Source of the DNA: CAIQJJ01 sp964606085
GTDB taxonomy: Bacteria > Chloroflexota > Anaerolineae > Anaerolineales > UBA4823
Reading direction: 5' to 3'
NCBI GenBank assembly: GCA_964606085.1
Contig: CAZSFD010000016.1
Coordinates: forward strand, 1-64,000
DNA length: 64,000 nt
Positions 30,920 through 38,773 of this stretch are shown piece after piece. The notes below the pieces were generated by a model that was not told where the DNA came from, ran no database searches, and worked only from the letters and a program-made list of their open reading frames with translations. How positions within the stretch are numbered: the stretch's first letter is position 1; each line of letters begins with the position of its first letter. The position numbers and the translations under genes are program-made.

Positions 30920-31741
30920 TTATATCGAACGAATACGCCGGATCAGGCGATTCACCAATGATGTGCGGTCTTCTTTTTCCTCTTCCGACATGGGAGTTGC
31001 CCGCAACTGGCCGGTTGGCGGCGCACCGGCTGGGCGAACCACTTCCACCAGGCCGGCCTGCAACAAACCATAGACAATGCGGCGCATTTCCAATTCACTC
31101 ATCTTGGCGGTTGCTGCAATTTGGCGCATTGTGTTCTTGGGGTTGATATAGGATACCACCCGCCATTCTTCCACGCTCAGGTTCACATTGCGGATATTCG
31201 TCCCCGGACGGTCAGTAAATTTCAACGCCATGTCCAGGCTGGGAATTTCATCTTGGAGTTGCTCCAGTTCGCGCATTCGGCGGGAGCCTTCGATGATGAT
31301 GTTTTCCAGGTTGACACGCACCGTGATTTTATTTTCCGGCGGCATCAACTCGCCATCAAAACGAAACAACCCCTCAACCCAGGTAAACAGGCGATTGATC
31401 GTGTTGATAAAGTGATTCTGCAAGCTGGTGATAATATCTTGCTGCGAAATGTAATTGGCGTTGATCAACATTAACCCCAATTCTTTATCGCTTAAAGTAC
31501 CAGCCCGCTCGCGAATGGCGCGATATTGCGCCGCATTGATTTTATTGGTCTTGTACAAAACCGTGGCCAGGCTGTTGTCTTCTTCTCCAACTTGTGCATA
31601 AGCCAGTTTGCCATCTCGGAAAAACACCCAAATCTTTTCATTGGGGCCATCCACCATCAGTGAGCCGGTCTTCTGCGCCACATTGATCAGATTTAATAGT
31701 TGTGTAATTGAAAAATCGCGAAGATTGCCCTTTAATGCCAT
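30920..31741 (-). CDS. DUF4388 (PatA N-terminal-like) protein
   Basis: A 273-residue protein, first gene of the operon. Residues 1-100 match DUF4388 (LKGNLRDFSITQLLNLINVAQKTG, then GSLMV and an FRDGKLAYAQVGE-type segment). The middle holds a second helical region (ISQQDIITSLQNHFINTIN). Residues about 195-245 resemble a winged helix (NTMRQIAATAKMSELEMRRI, YGLLQAGLVEVV). The tail is charged (RTSLVNRLIRRIRSI). DUF4388 proteins accompany small GTPases and two-component systems in Chloroflexota, Deinococcus and Myxococcota. AAGGG precedes the ATG. The promoter at 31801-31829 lies upstream. Confidence 0.85.
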   Translation of the reverse strand: MALKGNLRDFSITQLLNLINVAQKTGSLMVDGPNEKIWVFFRDGKLAYAQVGEEDNSLATVLYKTNKINAAQYRAIRERAGTLSDKELGLMLINANYISQQDIITSLQNHFINTINRLFTWVEGLFRFDGELMPPENKITVRVNLENIIIEGSRRMRELEQLQDEIPSLDMALKFTDRPGTNIRNVNLSVEEWRVVSYINPKNTMRQIAATAKMSELEMRRIVYGLLQAGLVEVVRPAGAPPTGQLRATPMSEEEKEDRTSLVNRLIRRIRSI

Positions 31742-31800
31742 AGGAAACCCTTACAATCGAGAAAACAATGGGGGGAAAATGACCGACTCAGACGAGGAAA

Positions 31801-31829
31801 ATTATACTTGTAAGCCAGGGTAGCGTCAA
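31801..31829 (-). promoter_or_regulatory. Promoter of the ten-gene operon
   Basis: On the minus strand: TTGACG (31829-31824), 17 bases, TATAAT (31806-31801). This near-consensus housekeeping promoter predicts a ~50-base leader before the DUF4388 start codon. It is divergent from the aminotransferase gene. Confidence 0.75.
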
Positions 31830-31903
31830 ATAAAAGGGTGTTTAGGCAAACAACGTTTGACAAATTTGATAAGCAGTATAATCGCCGCCAGGAGGTTGAC
31901 CCT

Positions 31904-33055
31904 ATGCCCGTCCAATTCGATTATTATCCAGACCGCCGCGCCAGCGATAGCATCAAGTGGCACGAGTATGACGCTGATGTGCTGCCCTTGTGGGTGGCCG
32001 ATATGGATTTTCTCGCTCCGCCAGCGGTCATCCAGGCTTTGCAGGAGCGCGCCGCACATGGGATTTTTGGCTATCCACAGGAGCCGCCCGAATTACGCCC
32101 GTTGATCGTCGCCCGCCTGGCAGAACGCTACCATTGGAATATCCAGCCAGAAGAAATTGTCTTCCTGCCCGGCGTGATCGTGGGATTCAACCTGGCCTGT
32201 CATGCGGTGGCGCAACCTGGCGGCAGTGTGCTGGTGCAAACACCCGTTTACCCGCCTATCTTGACGACTGCCAAAACCGCCGGGATGCACCGCCAAGAAA
32301 ACGGGCTGATCCAACAACCCAATGGCCGCTACGAGATAGATTTTGACGCCTTCGAAGCCGCCATCACCCCCGCAACACGCCTGTTTATCCTCTGCAACCC
32401 GCATAACCCGGTTGGGCGCGTCTTTCGCGCTGATGAACTGACTCGCCTGGCCGAAATTTGCCTGCGCCACAACATCCCCATCTGCTCCGATGAAATCCAC
32501 GGCGACCTGGTCTTTCCCGGCCACCCCCACACGCCCATTGCCACGCTCTCGCCCGAAATTGCCGCCCAGACGATCACCCTGATGGCTCCGAGCAAGACCT
32601 TCAACATCGCCGGGCTGGAATGCGCCTTCGCCGTCATCCCCGATGAATCGCTGCGCCGCCGGTATCGCCACGCCATGCAAGGGTTGGTCAGCGGTGTCAA
32701 CCTGATGGGATGGGTTGCCGCCGCCGCTGCTTACCGAGGCGGCGATGAATGGCTGCGCCAACTGCTGGTTTACCTGGCGGCCAACCGCGATTTCGCGGTG
32801 GATTTCATCCGCCGCAAACTGCCTGGCATTCAGGTGGCTACTCCCGAAGGTACCTTTTTGGCCTGGCTCGATTGCCGCCAGGCCGGGATAGGGGATAAAC
32901 CGGGAGGGTTTTTCTTGCAGCGGGCGCGCGTGGCGCTCAACGAGGGGGATACTTTCGGGAATGGCGGGGCCGGTTTCGTGCGATTGAATTTCGGCTGCCC
33001 GCGAGCGACCCTGGTGCAAGCGCTGGAGCGTATGAGAGAAGCCCTGGCCCGATGA
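31904..33055 (+). CDS. PLP aminotransferase, MalY/PatB (cystathionine beta-lyase) type
   Basis: A 383-residue fold-type I PLP enzyme. The MalY/PatB group is recognised by its N-terminus (DSIKWHEYDADVLPLWVADMDF), the CNPHNPVGRVF segment, and the PLP lysine in LMAPSKTFNIAGLECAF. These enzymes cleave cystathionine or related C-S substrates to give homocysteine, pyruvate and ammonia. ATG 31904 has CAGGAGGTTGACC before it. A TATAAT at 31877-31882 could be its -10, but the nearest TTGACA (31857-31862) is only 14 bases away. The transcript ends at the palindrome 33058-33097. Confidence 0.88.
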   Translation: MPVQFDYYPDRRASDSIKWHEYDADVLPLWVADMDFLAPPAVIQALQERAAHGIFGYPQEPPELRPLIVARLAERYHWNIQPEEIVFLPGVIVGFNLACHAVAQPGGSVLVQTPVYPPILTTAKTAGMHRQENGLIQQPNGRYEIDFDAFEAAITPATRLFILCNPHNPVGRVFRADELTRLAEICLRHNIPICSDEIHGDLVFPGHPHTPIATLSPEIAAQTITLMAPSKTFNIAGLECAFAVIPDESLRRRYRHAMQGLVSGVNLMGWVAAAAAYRGGDEWLRQLLVYLAANRDFAVDFIRRKLPGIQVATPEGTFLAWLDCRQAGIGDKPGGFFLQRARVALNEGDTFGNGGAGFVRLNFGCPRATLVQALERMREALAR

Positions 33056-33057
33056 CG

Positions 33058-33097
33058 AAAAGGCCGCGCAGGTTTTGCAAAACCTGCGCGGCCTTTT
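33058..33097. terminator. Bidirectional terminator, 40-bp perfect palindrome
   Basis: AAAAGGCCGCGCAGGTTTTG followed by its exact reverse complement, then more T residues on the plus strand. It lies between the convergent aminotransferase and leuS stop codons. Confidence 0.85.
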
Positions 33098-33119
33098 TAT
33101 TGTACAGGCGCGGGTGCGG

Positions 33120-35612
33120 TTAACCAACCACATTCACCAGTTTGCCTGGCACGTAGATCACTTTCTTGGGTGTACGCCCTTCCAGGAATTTCTGCACGGT
33201 CTCATTTTCCAGGGCAGCGGACTGGGCGGCGGCCTCGCTGATGCCCACCGCAACGACCAGGCGGTCGCGCACTTTGCCGTTGACTTGCAGCACCAACGTG
33301 ACTTCTTCTTCTGCTGCTGCGGCTTCGTCTACCTGCGGCCAGGCCTGAGTGTGGATGGAATAGGGCTTACCCGCCGCCGTCCATAATTCCTCGGCGATAT
33401 GCGGGGTGATCGGGGCCATCAGGCGCAGGTACACCTCCAGGGCTTCCTGCCATTCCAGGGAACCGACCGCTCCGGCTTCACGGGCTTTATACAATTCGTT
33501 CAGCAATTCCATCAGGCCAGAGACGATGGTGTTGAACTCGAAGCGCTCGAAATCGTTGCTGATGCGCCGGATGGTCTGGTGAACCTTGCGGCGCAGCGCC
33601 TTCAACGTCTCGGGTGAGGCAGTGGGTTTGCCGCCGGAAGCCGTCTCCAGCACCAGCGACCAGGCCCGCCGCAGCCAGCGCACCACGCCGCTGATGTTTT
33701 CGGTGTTCCACGGGCCGCCTTCTGACCACTGGTAGCCGAACATCAGGTAGGCGCGCACGGTGTCAGCGCCATATTGGCGCACCTGCTCGTCGGGGTCAAT
33801 CACATTGCCGCGGCTTTTGCTCATGCGCTGACCATCTGGCCCCAAAATCTGGCCCTGGTTGCGCAGTTGCAGCATAGGTTCGTGGCCTTCGGTCAGGCCG
33901 GTATCGCGAAACGCCTTGTGGAAGAAACGCGTGTAGATCAGGTGCATGGTGGCGTGTTCGGCCCCGCCGGTGTACGTGTCCACGGGCATCCAGTAATCGT
34001 ATTCTTTGGGGTCGAAGGGGCCTTGATCGTAATGGGGGCTTAAATAACGCAGGTGATACCACGACGAACACATGAAGGTATCCATCGTGTCGGTGTCGCG
34101 CTCGGCAGGCTGGCCGCAGATGGGGCAGGTCGTCTTACTCCAGGTGGGGTGCAGCTTCAGCGGGCTTTGGCCGGTGGGCAGCCATTCCACGTCTTCGGGC
34201 AGCGTGACGGGCAACTGGTCATCGGGGACAGGCACCTGGCCGTGTTCGGGGCAGTAGATGATGGGGATGGGTGCGCCCCAGTAGCGCTGGCGCGAGATCA
34301 ACCAGTCGCGCAGGCGGTAGGTGACAGCTTCTTTGCCGATGCCTTGCGCTTCCAGCCAGTCAATCACCTTGGCGATGCCAGGGTTCTTGCGGCCTTTTTC
34401 CTCGTTGACGGGTGTGCCATCGAAGATAGCGCTGTTCGCCATCACACCGCCGCCCACGTAGGCTTCGGGCATCGTGTCGCCATCCAGCAACTCGCCTTCG
34501 GGCTGGATCACGGGGATCACCTTCAGACCAAACTTGCGGGCAAAGGCGAAGTCGCGCTCGTCGTGGGCGGGCACGGCCATGATCGCACCCGTGCCATAGG
34601 TCATCAGCACATAATCGGCCACCCAGATCGGGATTTTGGCCCCATTGACCGGGTTGACCGCATACGCGCCGATGAAGATGCCGGTCTTTTCTTTTTCGGT
34701 GGATTCGCGGTCAATATCGGTCTGGCGGGTGGCCTCGGCCACGTAGGCTTCGACGGTCTCTTTGTATTCGGGCGGGGTCAGTTTGGCCACCAGGGGGTGT
34801 TCGGGGGCCAGCACCATGAAAGTGGCGCCCCACAGGGTATCGGGGCGGGTGGTGAAAACCGTGATGTGTGAGGCGTGTTCCGTCGATCCCTGCGGCGGGA
34901 TTTCAAAATTAACTTCTGCGCCCTCGCTGCGGCCCACCCAGTTGGTCTGCATGGCCTGGATTTTGTTGGGCCAATCAATCTGGTCAAAACGCAGCAGTTC
35001 GTCGGCATATTTGGTGGTGCGGAAATACCATTGATCCAGGTCTTTCTTGATCACCGGGGTTTTGCAGCGCTCGCAGTGGCGGTCATCACCCCACACCTGT
35101 TCACGCGCCAGGGTGGTGTTGCACCTGGGGCACCAATCTACCGGCGAGAATTTGCGGTAGGCCATGCCCGCCTGGTACAACTGGATGAAAAACCACTGCG
35201 ACCACTTGTAGTATTCGGGATCGCACGAAACCGCCGAACGCCGCCAATCGAACATGGCGCCCATCGAGCGCAGTTGCTTGCGCATGTTTTCGATGTTTTT
35301 GTATGTGCGCTTCATCGGGTGGATGCCGTCTTTGATGGCGGCGTTTTCGGCGGGCAGGCCGAAGGCGTCGAAGCCCATGGGGAAGAGTACGTTGTAGCCG
35401 CGCATGCGCATCCAGCGGGCGCGAGCGTCGGAGGGCGTCATGGCGTACCAGTGGCCGATGTGCAGGTCGCCCGATGGGTAGGGCAGCATGGTCAGGGCGT
35501 AAAATTTGGGCTTGCTTTCGTCAATATCCGAGTGGTACAGGCCGTCGGCTTCCCAACGGGCCTGCCACTTGGGTTCAATATCAGCGGGATTGTAGGGAGG
35601 GATGTCGTTCAT
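33120..35612 (-). CDS. leuS: Leucyl-tRNA synthetase
   Basis: An 830-residue class I synthetase that charges tRNA-Leu. The HIGH motif is in PYPSGDLHIGHWYAMTPSDA (near residue 50), and the KMSKS motif reads RMSKSRGNVIDPDEQ. The editing domain contains TTRPDTLWGATFMVLAPEH and GTGAIMAVPAHDERD. A zinc-type insertion has CPRCNTT and CERCKTP. The length is normal for the bacterial enzyme. AGGAGTTTCCC precedes the ATG. Upstream on the same strand lie a degenerate repeat, a possible 38-codon gene with a leucine run, and a promoter at 35897-35925. Confidence 0.97.
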   Translation of the reverse strand: MNDIPPYNPADIEPKWQARWEADGLYHSDIDESKPKFYALTMLPYPSGDLHIGHWYAMTPSDARARWMRMRGYNVLFPMGFDAFGLPAENAAIKDGIHPMKRTYKNIENMRKQLRSMGAMFDWRRSAVSCDPEYYKWSQWFFIQLYQAGMAYRKFSPVDWCPRCNTTLAREQVWGDDRHCERCKTPVIKKDLDQWYFRTTKYADELLRFDQIDWPNKIQAMQTNWVGRSEGAEVNFEIPPQGSTEHASHITVFTTRPDTLWGATFMVLAPEHPLVAKLTPPEYKETVEAYVAEATRQTDIDRESTEKEKTGIFIGAYAVNPVNGAKIPIWVADYVLMTYGTGAIMAVPAHDERDFAFARKFGLKVIPVIQPEGELLDGDTMPEAYVGGGVMANSAIFDGTPVNEEKGRKNPGIAKVIDWLEAQGIGKEAVTYRLRDWLISRQRYWGAPIPIIYCPEHGQVPVPDDQLPVTLPEDVEWLPTGQSPLKLHPTWSKTTCPICGQPAERDTDTMDTFMCSSWYHLRYLSPHYDQGPFDPKEYDYWMPVDTYTGGAEHATMHLIYTRFFHKAFRDTGLTEGHEPMLQLRNQGQILGPDGQRMSKSRGNVIDPDEQVRQYGADTVRAYLMFGYQWSEGGPWNTENISGVVRWLRRAWSLVLETASGGKPTASPETLKALRRKVHQTIRRISNDFERFEFNTIVSGLMELLNELYKAREAGAVGSLEWQEALEVYLRLMAPITPHIAEELWTAAGKPYSIHTQAWPQVDEAAAAEEEVTLVLQVNGKVRDRLVVAVGISEAAAQSAALENETVQKFLEGRTPKKVIYVPGKLVNVVG

Positions 35613-35629
35613 GGGAAACTCCTGAAGGA

Positions 35630-35675
35630 TTGCAGGTAACAGGTAGCAAGTTACAAGTTGAAAATTGGCAGGTTT
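35630..35675. repeat. Degenerate GCAGGTAACA/GCAAGTTACA repeat
   Basis: Phrases GCAGGTAACAGGTAGCAAG and TTACAAGTTGAAAATTGGCA form a degenerate direct repeat of about 7-9 bases. Similar text occurs at 2976-3012 inside the LuxR regulator, at 47326-47350 and at 63463-63480. Confidence 0.55.
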
Positions 35676-35747
35676 GAAGAGTTCGCGCGAAGAATAATCG
35701 GAGGGATTAGCAATGCGCTTGGGTTGACAAGTTGGGTGGAGAAGAGA

Positions 35748-35864
35748 TTAATGCCCCTGGGGGGCAAGCAAGAGGCCAAGTGCGAACGCGCCGACCAGAA
35801 CTGCATACCCCCATTCCTGGCAGCGTGTGACGGAATAATCTGTAGAAGCAGGTGTGTCTTTCAT
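35748..35864 (-). CDS. Possible 38-codon gene or leader upstream of leuS
   Basis: An open frame from ATG 35864 to TAA 35748. Residues about 20-34 (YAVLVGAFALGLLLA) are hydrophobic and include three leucines in a row and five leucines within 13 residues. The ribosome site is weak (AAGGTTAGAGTG). It lies directly downstream of a promoter-like TTGTGA-N17-TATAAT and 135 bases upstream of leuS. It could be a small membrane protein or a leader peptide, or it could be chance. The stretch 35613-35747 has only the repeat above. Confidence 0.35.
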   Translation of the reverse strand: MKDTPASTDYSVTRCQEWGYAVLVGAFALGLLLAPQGH

Positions 35865-35896
35865 CACTCTAACCTTGAACCGTGATTATGACAGCG

Positions 35897-35925
35897 ATTA
35901 TACCTTACCCATCCCGCCTTCACAA
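35897..35925 (-). promoter_or_regulatory. Promoter upstream of the small frame and leuS
   Basis: Minus strand TTGTGA (35925-35920), 17 bases, TATAAT (35902-35897). Transcripts would begin about 20 bases upstream of the 38-codon frame and then run into leuS. Confidence 0.5.
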
Positions 35926-35956
35926 CCGGTCACAAGATTCTTGTCTCACCTGGCGC

Positions 35957-36157
35957 TCACCCACTGCTGCGCTGGCTGATGGCTGCTCCCGCAATAATCA
36001 ACAGCGCTGCCAGCCATAAATAGGGCGAGGCTGGCGTGCGCAGCAGCAGCCCCATATAAACAAACCACCGCACACCATCAGGTAGTGCGGTGGCAAAGCG
36101 AACAGTCGAACTCCACAGCACAATGGCCAACGCACCCGCCGCAGCCGCCTGTTTCAT
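35957..36157 (-). CDS. Small membrane protein, unknown
   Basis: A 66-residue frame with two hydrophobic segments (AAGALAIVLWSSTVRFA and SPYLWLAALLIIAGAAI) separated by PDGVRWFVYMG. It starts 10 bases after the isomerase stop codon on the same strand, so it would be the last gene of that unit. The ribosome site is poor. The family is not recognised. It could be real because spacing and orientation fit, but the evidence is thin. Confidence 0.45.
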   Translation of the reverse strand: MKQAAAAGALAIVLWSSTVRFATALPDGVRWFVYMGLLLRTPASPYLWLAALLIIAGAAISQRSSG

Positions 36158-36167
36158 CGGGGGAAGC

Positions 36168-36938
36168 TCAGGCCAGGTGGCGTTTCAGTTCGGCCAGCGC
36201 CGGGCCAGCCTGGGCGGGGAGTTCGGCCCAGCCGCCCTCGATAGAAAGCCGATTGTCGTAACCGGCCTCCTGGAGCGCCTGGAAGAAGGGGGCGAAATCG
36301 CACGGTTCTGCGCCGGGGGCCAGGCGTTTGGCGTAGGTGGCAATATGGGCGTGTTCCAGCCACGCACCCGCCGCCACAATATCGGCGGTTGGTTCGTTCT
36401 CTTTCGCCCAATGATAGGCATCCACCAGCAACCGAAAAGCCGGGTGATTGACATCTTTGACGTATTGCAGCCCATCGGCCACGCTGTTCAGCACATTGGT
36501 CTCGCCGCGGTTGAGCGGCTCGACGGCGATGTTGACGCCATGCCGCGCAGCCAGCGGGCCGACCATGCGCCCGAAGGCGATCAGTTGCTCATACGCCTGC
36601 GCCCGCTCGAACCCCTCGGGGATTTTGCGCGCCCCGCCAGAGCCGAAGACGATGGCCTGCAAGCCCACCTGTTCGGCGCGCCGCATCACCGTTTCGATAT
36701 AGCGCGTCAACCGTGGAAAATCCACCTCTGGCCCGGTGATTTTGAGATGCCCCGGTACAAACACATTGGCCGCCAGGCACGGCAGCCCGCAGCCACGAAT
36801 TTGCTCCAGCGTCGGCGCAAAATCTTCATCCGGCGCTTCACCGATCAGGTGGGAGGCAACATTGATTTCAAGGTAATCGTAACCGGCGTCCTTGACCACC
36901 GGGGCGAGTTCTGGCCCGCCGCAAATGCCGAGTAACAT
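36168..36938 (-). CDS. Sugar phosphate isomerase/epimerase-like TIM barrel
   Basis: A 256-residue AP-endonuclease-2/xylose-isomerase-like TIM barrel. Typical segments are an early YDYLEINVASHLIG, VFVPGHLKITGPEVDF, GVNIAVEPLNRGETNVLN (metal-binding glutamate), LLVDAYHWAKENEP (metal-binding Asp/His) and a late DNRLSIEGGW with a further glutamate. The family isomerises or epimerises sugars or inositols. AGGAGGTTTCTC precedes the ATG. It follows a Gfo/Idh/MocA oxidoreductase on the same strand after a 124-base repeat-filled gap, a common catabolic pairing for inositol or modified sugars. Confidence 0.85.
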   Translation of the reverse strand: MLLGICGGPELAPVVKDAGYDYLEINVASHLIGEAPDEDFAPTLEQIRGCGLPCLAANVFVPGHLKITGPEVDFPRLTRYIETVMRRAEQVGLQAIVFGSGGARKIPEGFERAQAYEQLIAFGRMVGPLAARHGVNIAVEPLNRGETNVLNSVADGLQYVKDVNHPAFRLLVDAYHWAKENEPTADIVAAGAWLEHAHIATYAKRLAPGAEPCDFAPFFQALQEAGYDNRLSIEGGWAELPAQAGPALAELKRHLA

Positions 36939-36965
36939 GAGAAACCTCCTGATGGGGTGGGGAGT

Positions 36966-37047
36966 GCGGTGTTCGATATTCGTAACTCGATATTCGCAAG
37001 GGACATCGAATTACGAATTACGAATATCGAACACCGAATAGCGAATC
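36966..37047. repeat. ATTCG inverted repeat between oxidoreductase and isomerase genes
   Basis: CGGTGTTCGATATTCGTAA (36967-36985) pairs perfectly with TTACGAATATCGAACACCG (37018-37036). The loop holds more copies of TCGATATTCG and GAATTACGAATTACG. It is the best-formed member of the ATTCG family in the window. Confidence 0.75.
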
Positions 37048-37062
37048 TCAAATAACCTTTCA

Positions 37063-38112
37063 TCACTTCGACGACAGTTTTACCGGCAACCCCGTGTGGG
37101 CCGATTGGTAGATTGCCAGCACAATTTCGAGCGGCTTGCGGCCATCTTGCCCGGTGACGAGCGGCGGGCGGTCGGCGCGGATGGCCTGGATGAAGTCGTC
37201 AATCTGGCGGCGGTGCGAGTGATGCCAAATATCTGCCGACGTGGTGCCGCCGATAAAGCCCATCTCCTGGATGGGGCGCTCGTAGGCTTCGCCGGAGCGC
37301 AGCCGCCATTCTTTCACCTGGTCGTTCTCGATGATCACGCCGCCATCCGCGCCGAAAATTTCGAGGCGGGCGCAAAAACCGGGGTAGGCCAGCGTCATCC
37401 CCTCGATCACGCCCAGCGCCCCCGAGGCAAATTTGACGGTGGCAATGGCGATATCTTCAACCTCGATGCGCTCGTGGGCCAGGGCCGCCGTGCGGGCGCA
37501 GATTTCCTCCACGGGGCCCATCACATATTGCAGCAAATCTACGTAGTGAATGGACTGGTTAATCAGCGCCCCGCCGCCATCCAGCGCCCAGGTGCCGCGC
37601 CAATTGCCAGAGTCATAGTAAGCCTGGGCGCGATACCACTGCGTGTACGAGCCGCCAAAGTTTAGCTGGCCGAGTTTGCCGGCGGCGATGGCGGCCTTCA
37701 GGTCTTGCATGGCATCGTCGAAGCGGTGCTGCGAGATGACGCCCAGCTTCACCCCGGCGGCGTCGGCCGCGGCGATCAGGGCGTCGGCTTTGGCGAGGGA
37801 GACATCCATCGGCTTCTCGACGAGGACGTGCTTGCCCGCTTGCGCCGCCAGAATGCCGAGATCGGCATGCAGGCCCGAAGGCGTGGTGACGATGACGGCG
37901 TCGAGATCGGGGTGTTGGAGCAGTTCGTGAATATCGGCGTAAATAGCTGCCGGGTAGGTAGCAGCCATTTGGCGGGCTTTTTCGGGCAGGGTGTCGCATA
38001 GGGCGACCAGGTTGGCGTCGTCGAGTTCGGCCAGGCAGCGGGCATGGCAGGGGGCAATCACGCCGCAGCCGACGATGGCAAAGTTAAGGGGGCGGTTGGC
38101 AGGATGGGTCAT
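37063..38112 (-). CDS. Gfo/Idh/MocA-family oxidoreductase
   Basis: A 349-residue NAD(P)-dependent oxidoreductase of sugars or inositols. The Rossmann start is NFAIVGCGVIAPCHARCLAEL. The conserved EKPMDVSLAKADAL carries the catalytic lysine, and the C-terminal alpha/beta domain includes INQSIHYVDLLQYVMGPVEE with the usual histidine. The substrate is unknown. Its ATG overlaps the stop codon of mrpG (ATGA at 38109-38112), so it is translated with the antiporter operon, an unusual linkage. The isomerase gene lies downstream. Confidence 0.9.
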   Translation of the reverse strand: MTHPANRPLNFAIVGCGVIAPCHARCLAELDDANLVALCDTLPEKARQMAATYPAAIYADIHELLQHPDLDAVIVTTPSGLHADLGILAAQAGKHVLVEKPMDVSLAKADALIAAADAAGVKLGVISQHRFDDAMQDLKAAIAAGKLGQLNFGGSYTQWYRAQAYYDSGNWRGTWALDGGGALINQSIHYVDLLQYVMGPVEEICARTAALAHERIEVEDIAIATVKFASGALGVIEGMTLAYPGFCARLEIFGADGGVIIENDQVKEWRLRSGEAYERPIQEMGFIGGTTSADIWHHSHRRQIDDFIQAIRADRPPLVTGQDGRKPLEIVLAIYQSAHTGLPVKLSSK

Positions 38113-38513
38113 TGGTCTGTATCTTGATTGTGAGAGATTGCCTGGTTTTCAGGGATGGGTTTGACTTCGAGGGCGTGGGTATCGGCGCGGTAGTGGCCGC
38201 TCAATTCGTCCAGCACCGTGCCATTCCACAGCGGAACGCCGGAAAAGTAGGCCGCCCGGCCGATCAGATGGGCGGCGACAGGGGCAGTGAGCATCAAAAA
38301 GATGATGATCGCCAGTGAGCGGGTGTAAATGCCGAAATCGGAGAAAAAGATCGCCCCGCCCAGGACGATCAGCCCTGCGCCTAGCGTGCCAGCTTTGGCC
38401 GTGGCCGACATGCGCAGGAACAGGTCGGGCATGCGCAGCAGGCCAATGCTCGCCACGAACATCAGCGAGGCCCCCGTAAACATCAACAACATGATGACGA
38501 TCTCGCGCAGCAT
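38109..38513 (-). CDS. mrpG: Na+/H+ antiporter subunit MrpG
   Basis: A 134-residue subunit with three membrane segments (IVIMLLMFTGASLMFVASIG, TLGAGLIVLGGAIFFSDFG, SLAIIIFLMLTAPVAAHLIG). MrpG is recognised by GLLRMPDLFLRMSATAKAGTLG. It has a longer hydrophilic tail than usual. ATG 38513 overlaps the mrpF stop codon (ATGA). A long in-frame extension upstream runs over mrpF and mrpE and is not coding. Confidence 0.92.
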   Translation of the reverse strand: MLREIVIMLLMFTGASLMFVASIGLLRMPDLFLRMSATAKAGTLGAGLIVLGGAIFFSDFGIYTRSLAIIIFLMLTAPVAAHLIGRAAYFSGVPLWNGTVLDELSGHYRADTHALEVKPIPENQAISHNQDTDQ

Positions 38514-38773
38514 CAGACCCTCCGTTCGAGGTAATAGGCGAAGGCCACCGTGCCGAGGAAGGTGATCAACGTCAGGATGATGGCCACATCTAGAAAGGCC
38601 GGCTGATTGAAGCGCACGGCATAGACCACAATGAAGCCCACCGCTACCACGCTGATCAAATCGAGGGCGATCACCCGGTCGGGCAGCGAGGGGCCACGCG
38701 CCAGGCGCACGAAGGCAAATACCAGGCTCAGGGCCAGCAAAGCCAAGATCACCAGCCACAACAATTCGATCAT
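38513..38773 (-). CDS. mrpF: Na+/H+ antiporter subunit MrpF
   Basis: An 86-residue subunit with three membrane segments. The family signature LARGPSLPDRVIALDLIS is present, followed by YAVRFNQPAFLDVAIILTLI. Its ATG overlaps the mrpE stop codon and its stop overlaps the mrpG start, both as ATGA, so subunits should be made in fixed ratio. Confidence 0.94.
   Translation of the reverse strand: MIELLWLVILALLALSLVFAFVRLARGPSLPDRVIALDLISVVAVGFIVVYAVRFNQPAFLDVAIILTLITFLGTVAFAYYLERRV

Noticed and set aside
31857..31882. TTGACA and TATAAT as the malY promoter
   Set aside because: Both boxes are good, but the spacer is only 14 bases, shorter than functional promoters usually have. The TATAAT alone may still act.
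36966..37047. Possible CRISPR array
   Set aside because: The repeats are short, degenerate and palindromic with no unique spacers of regular length, and no cas genes are present.
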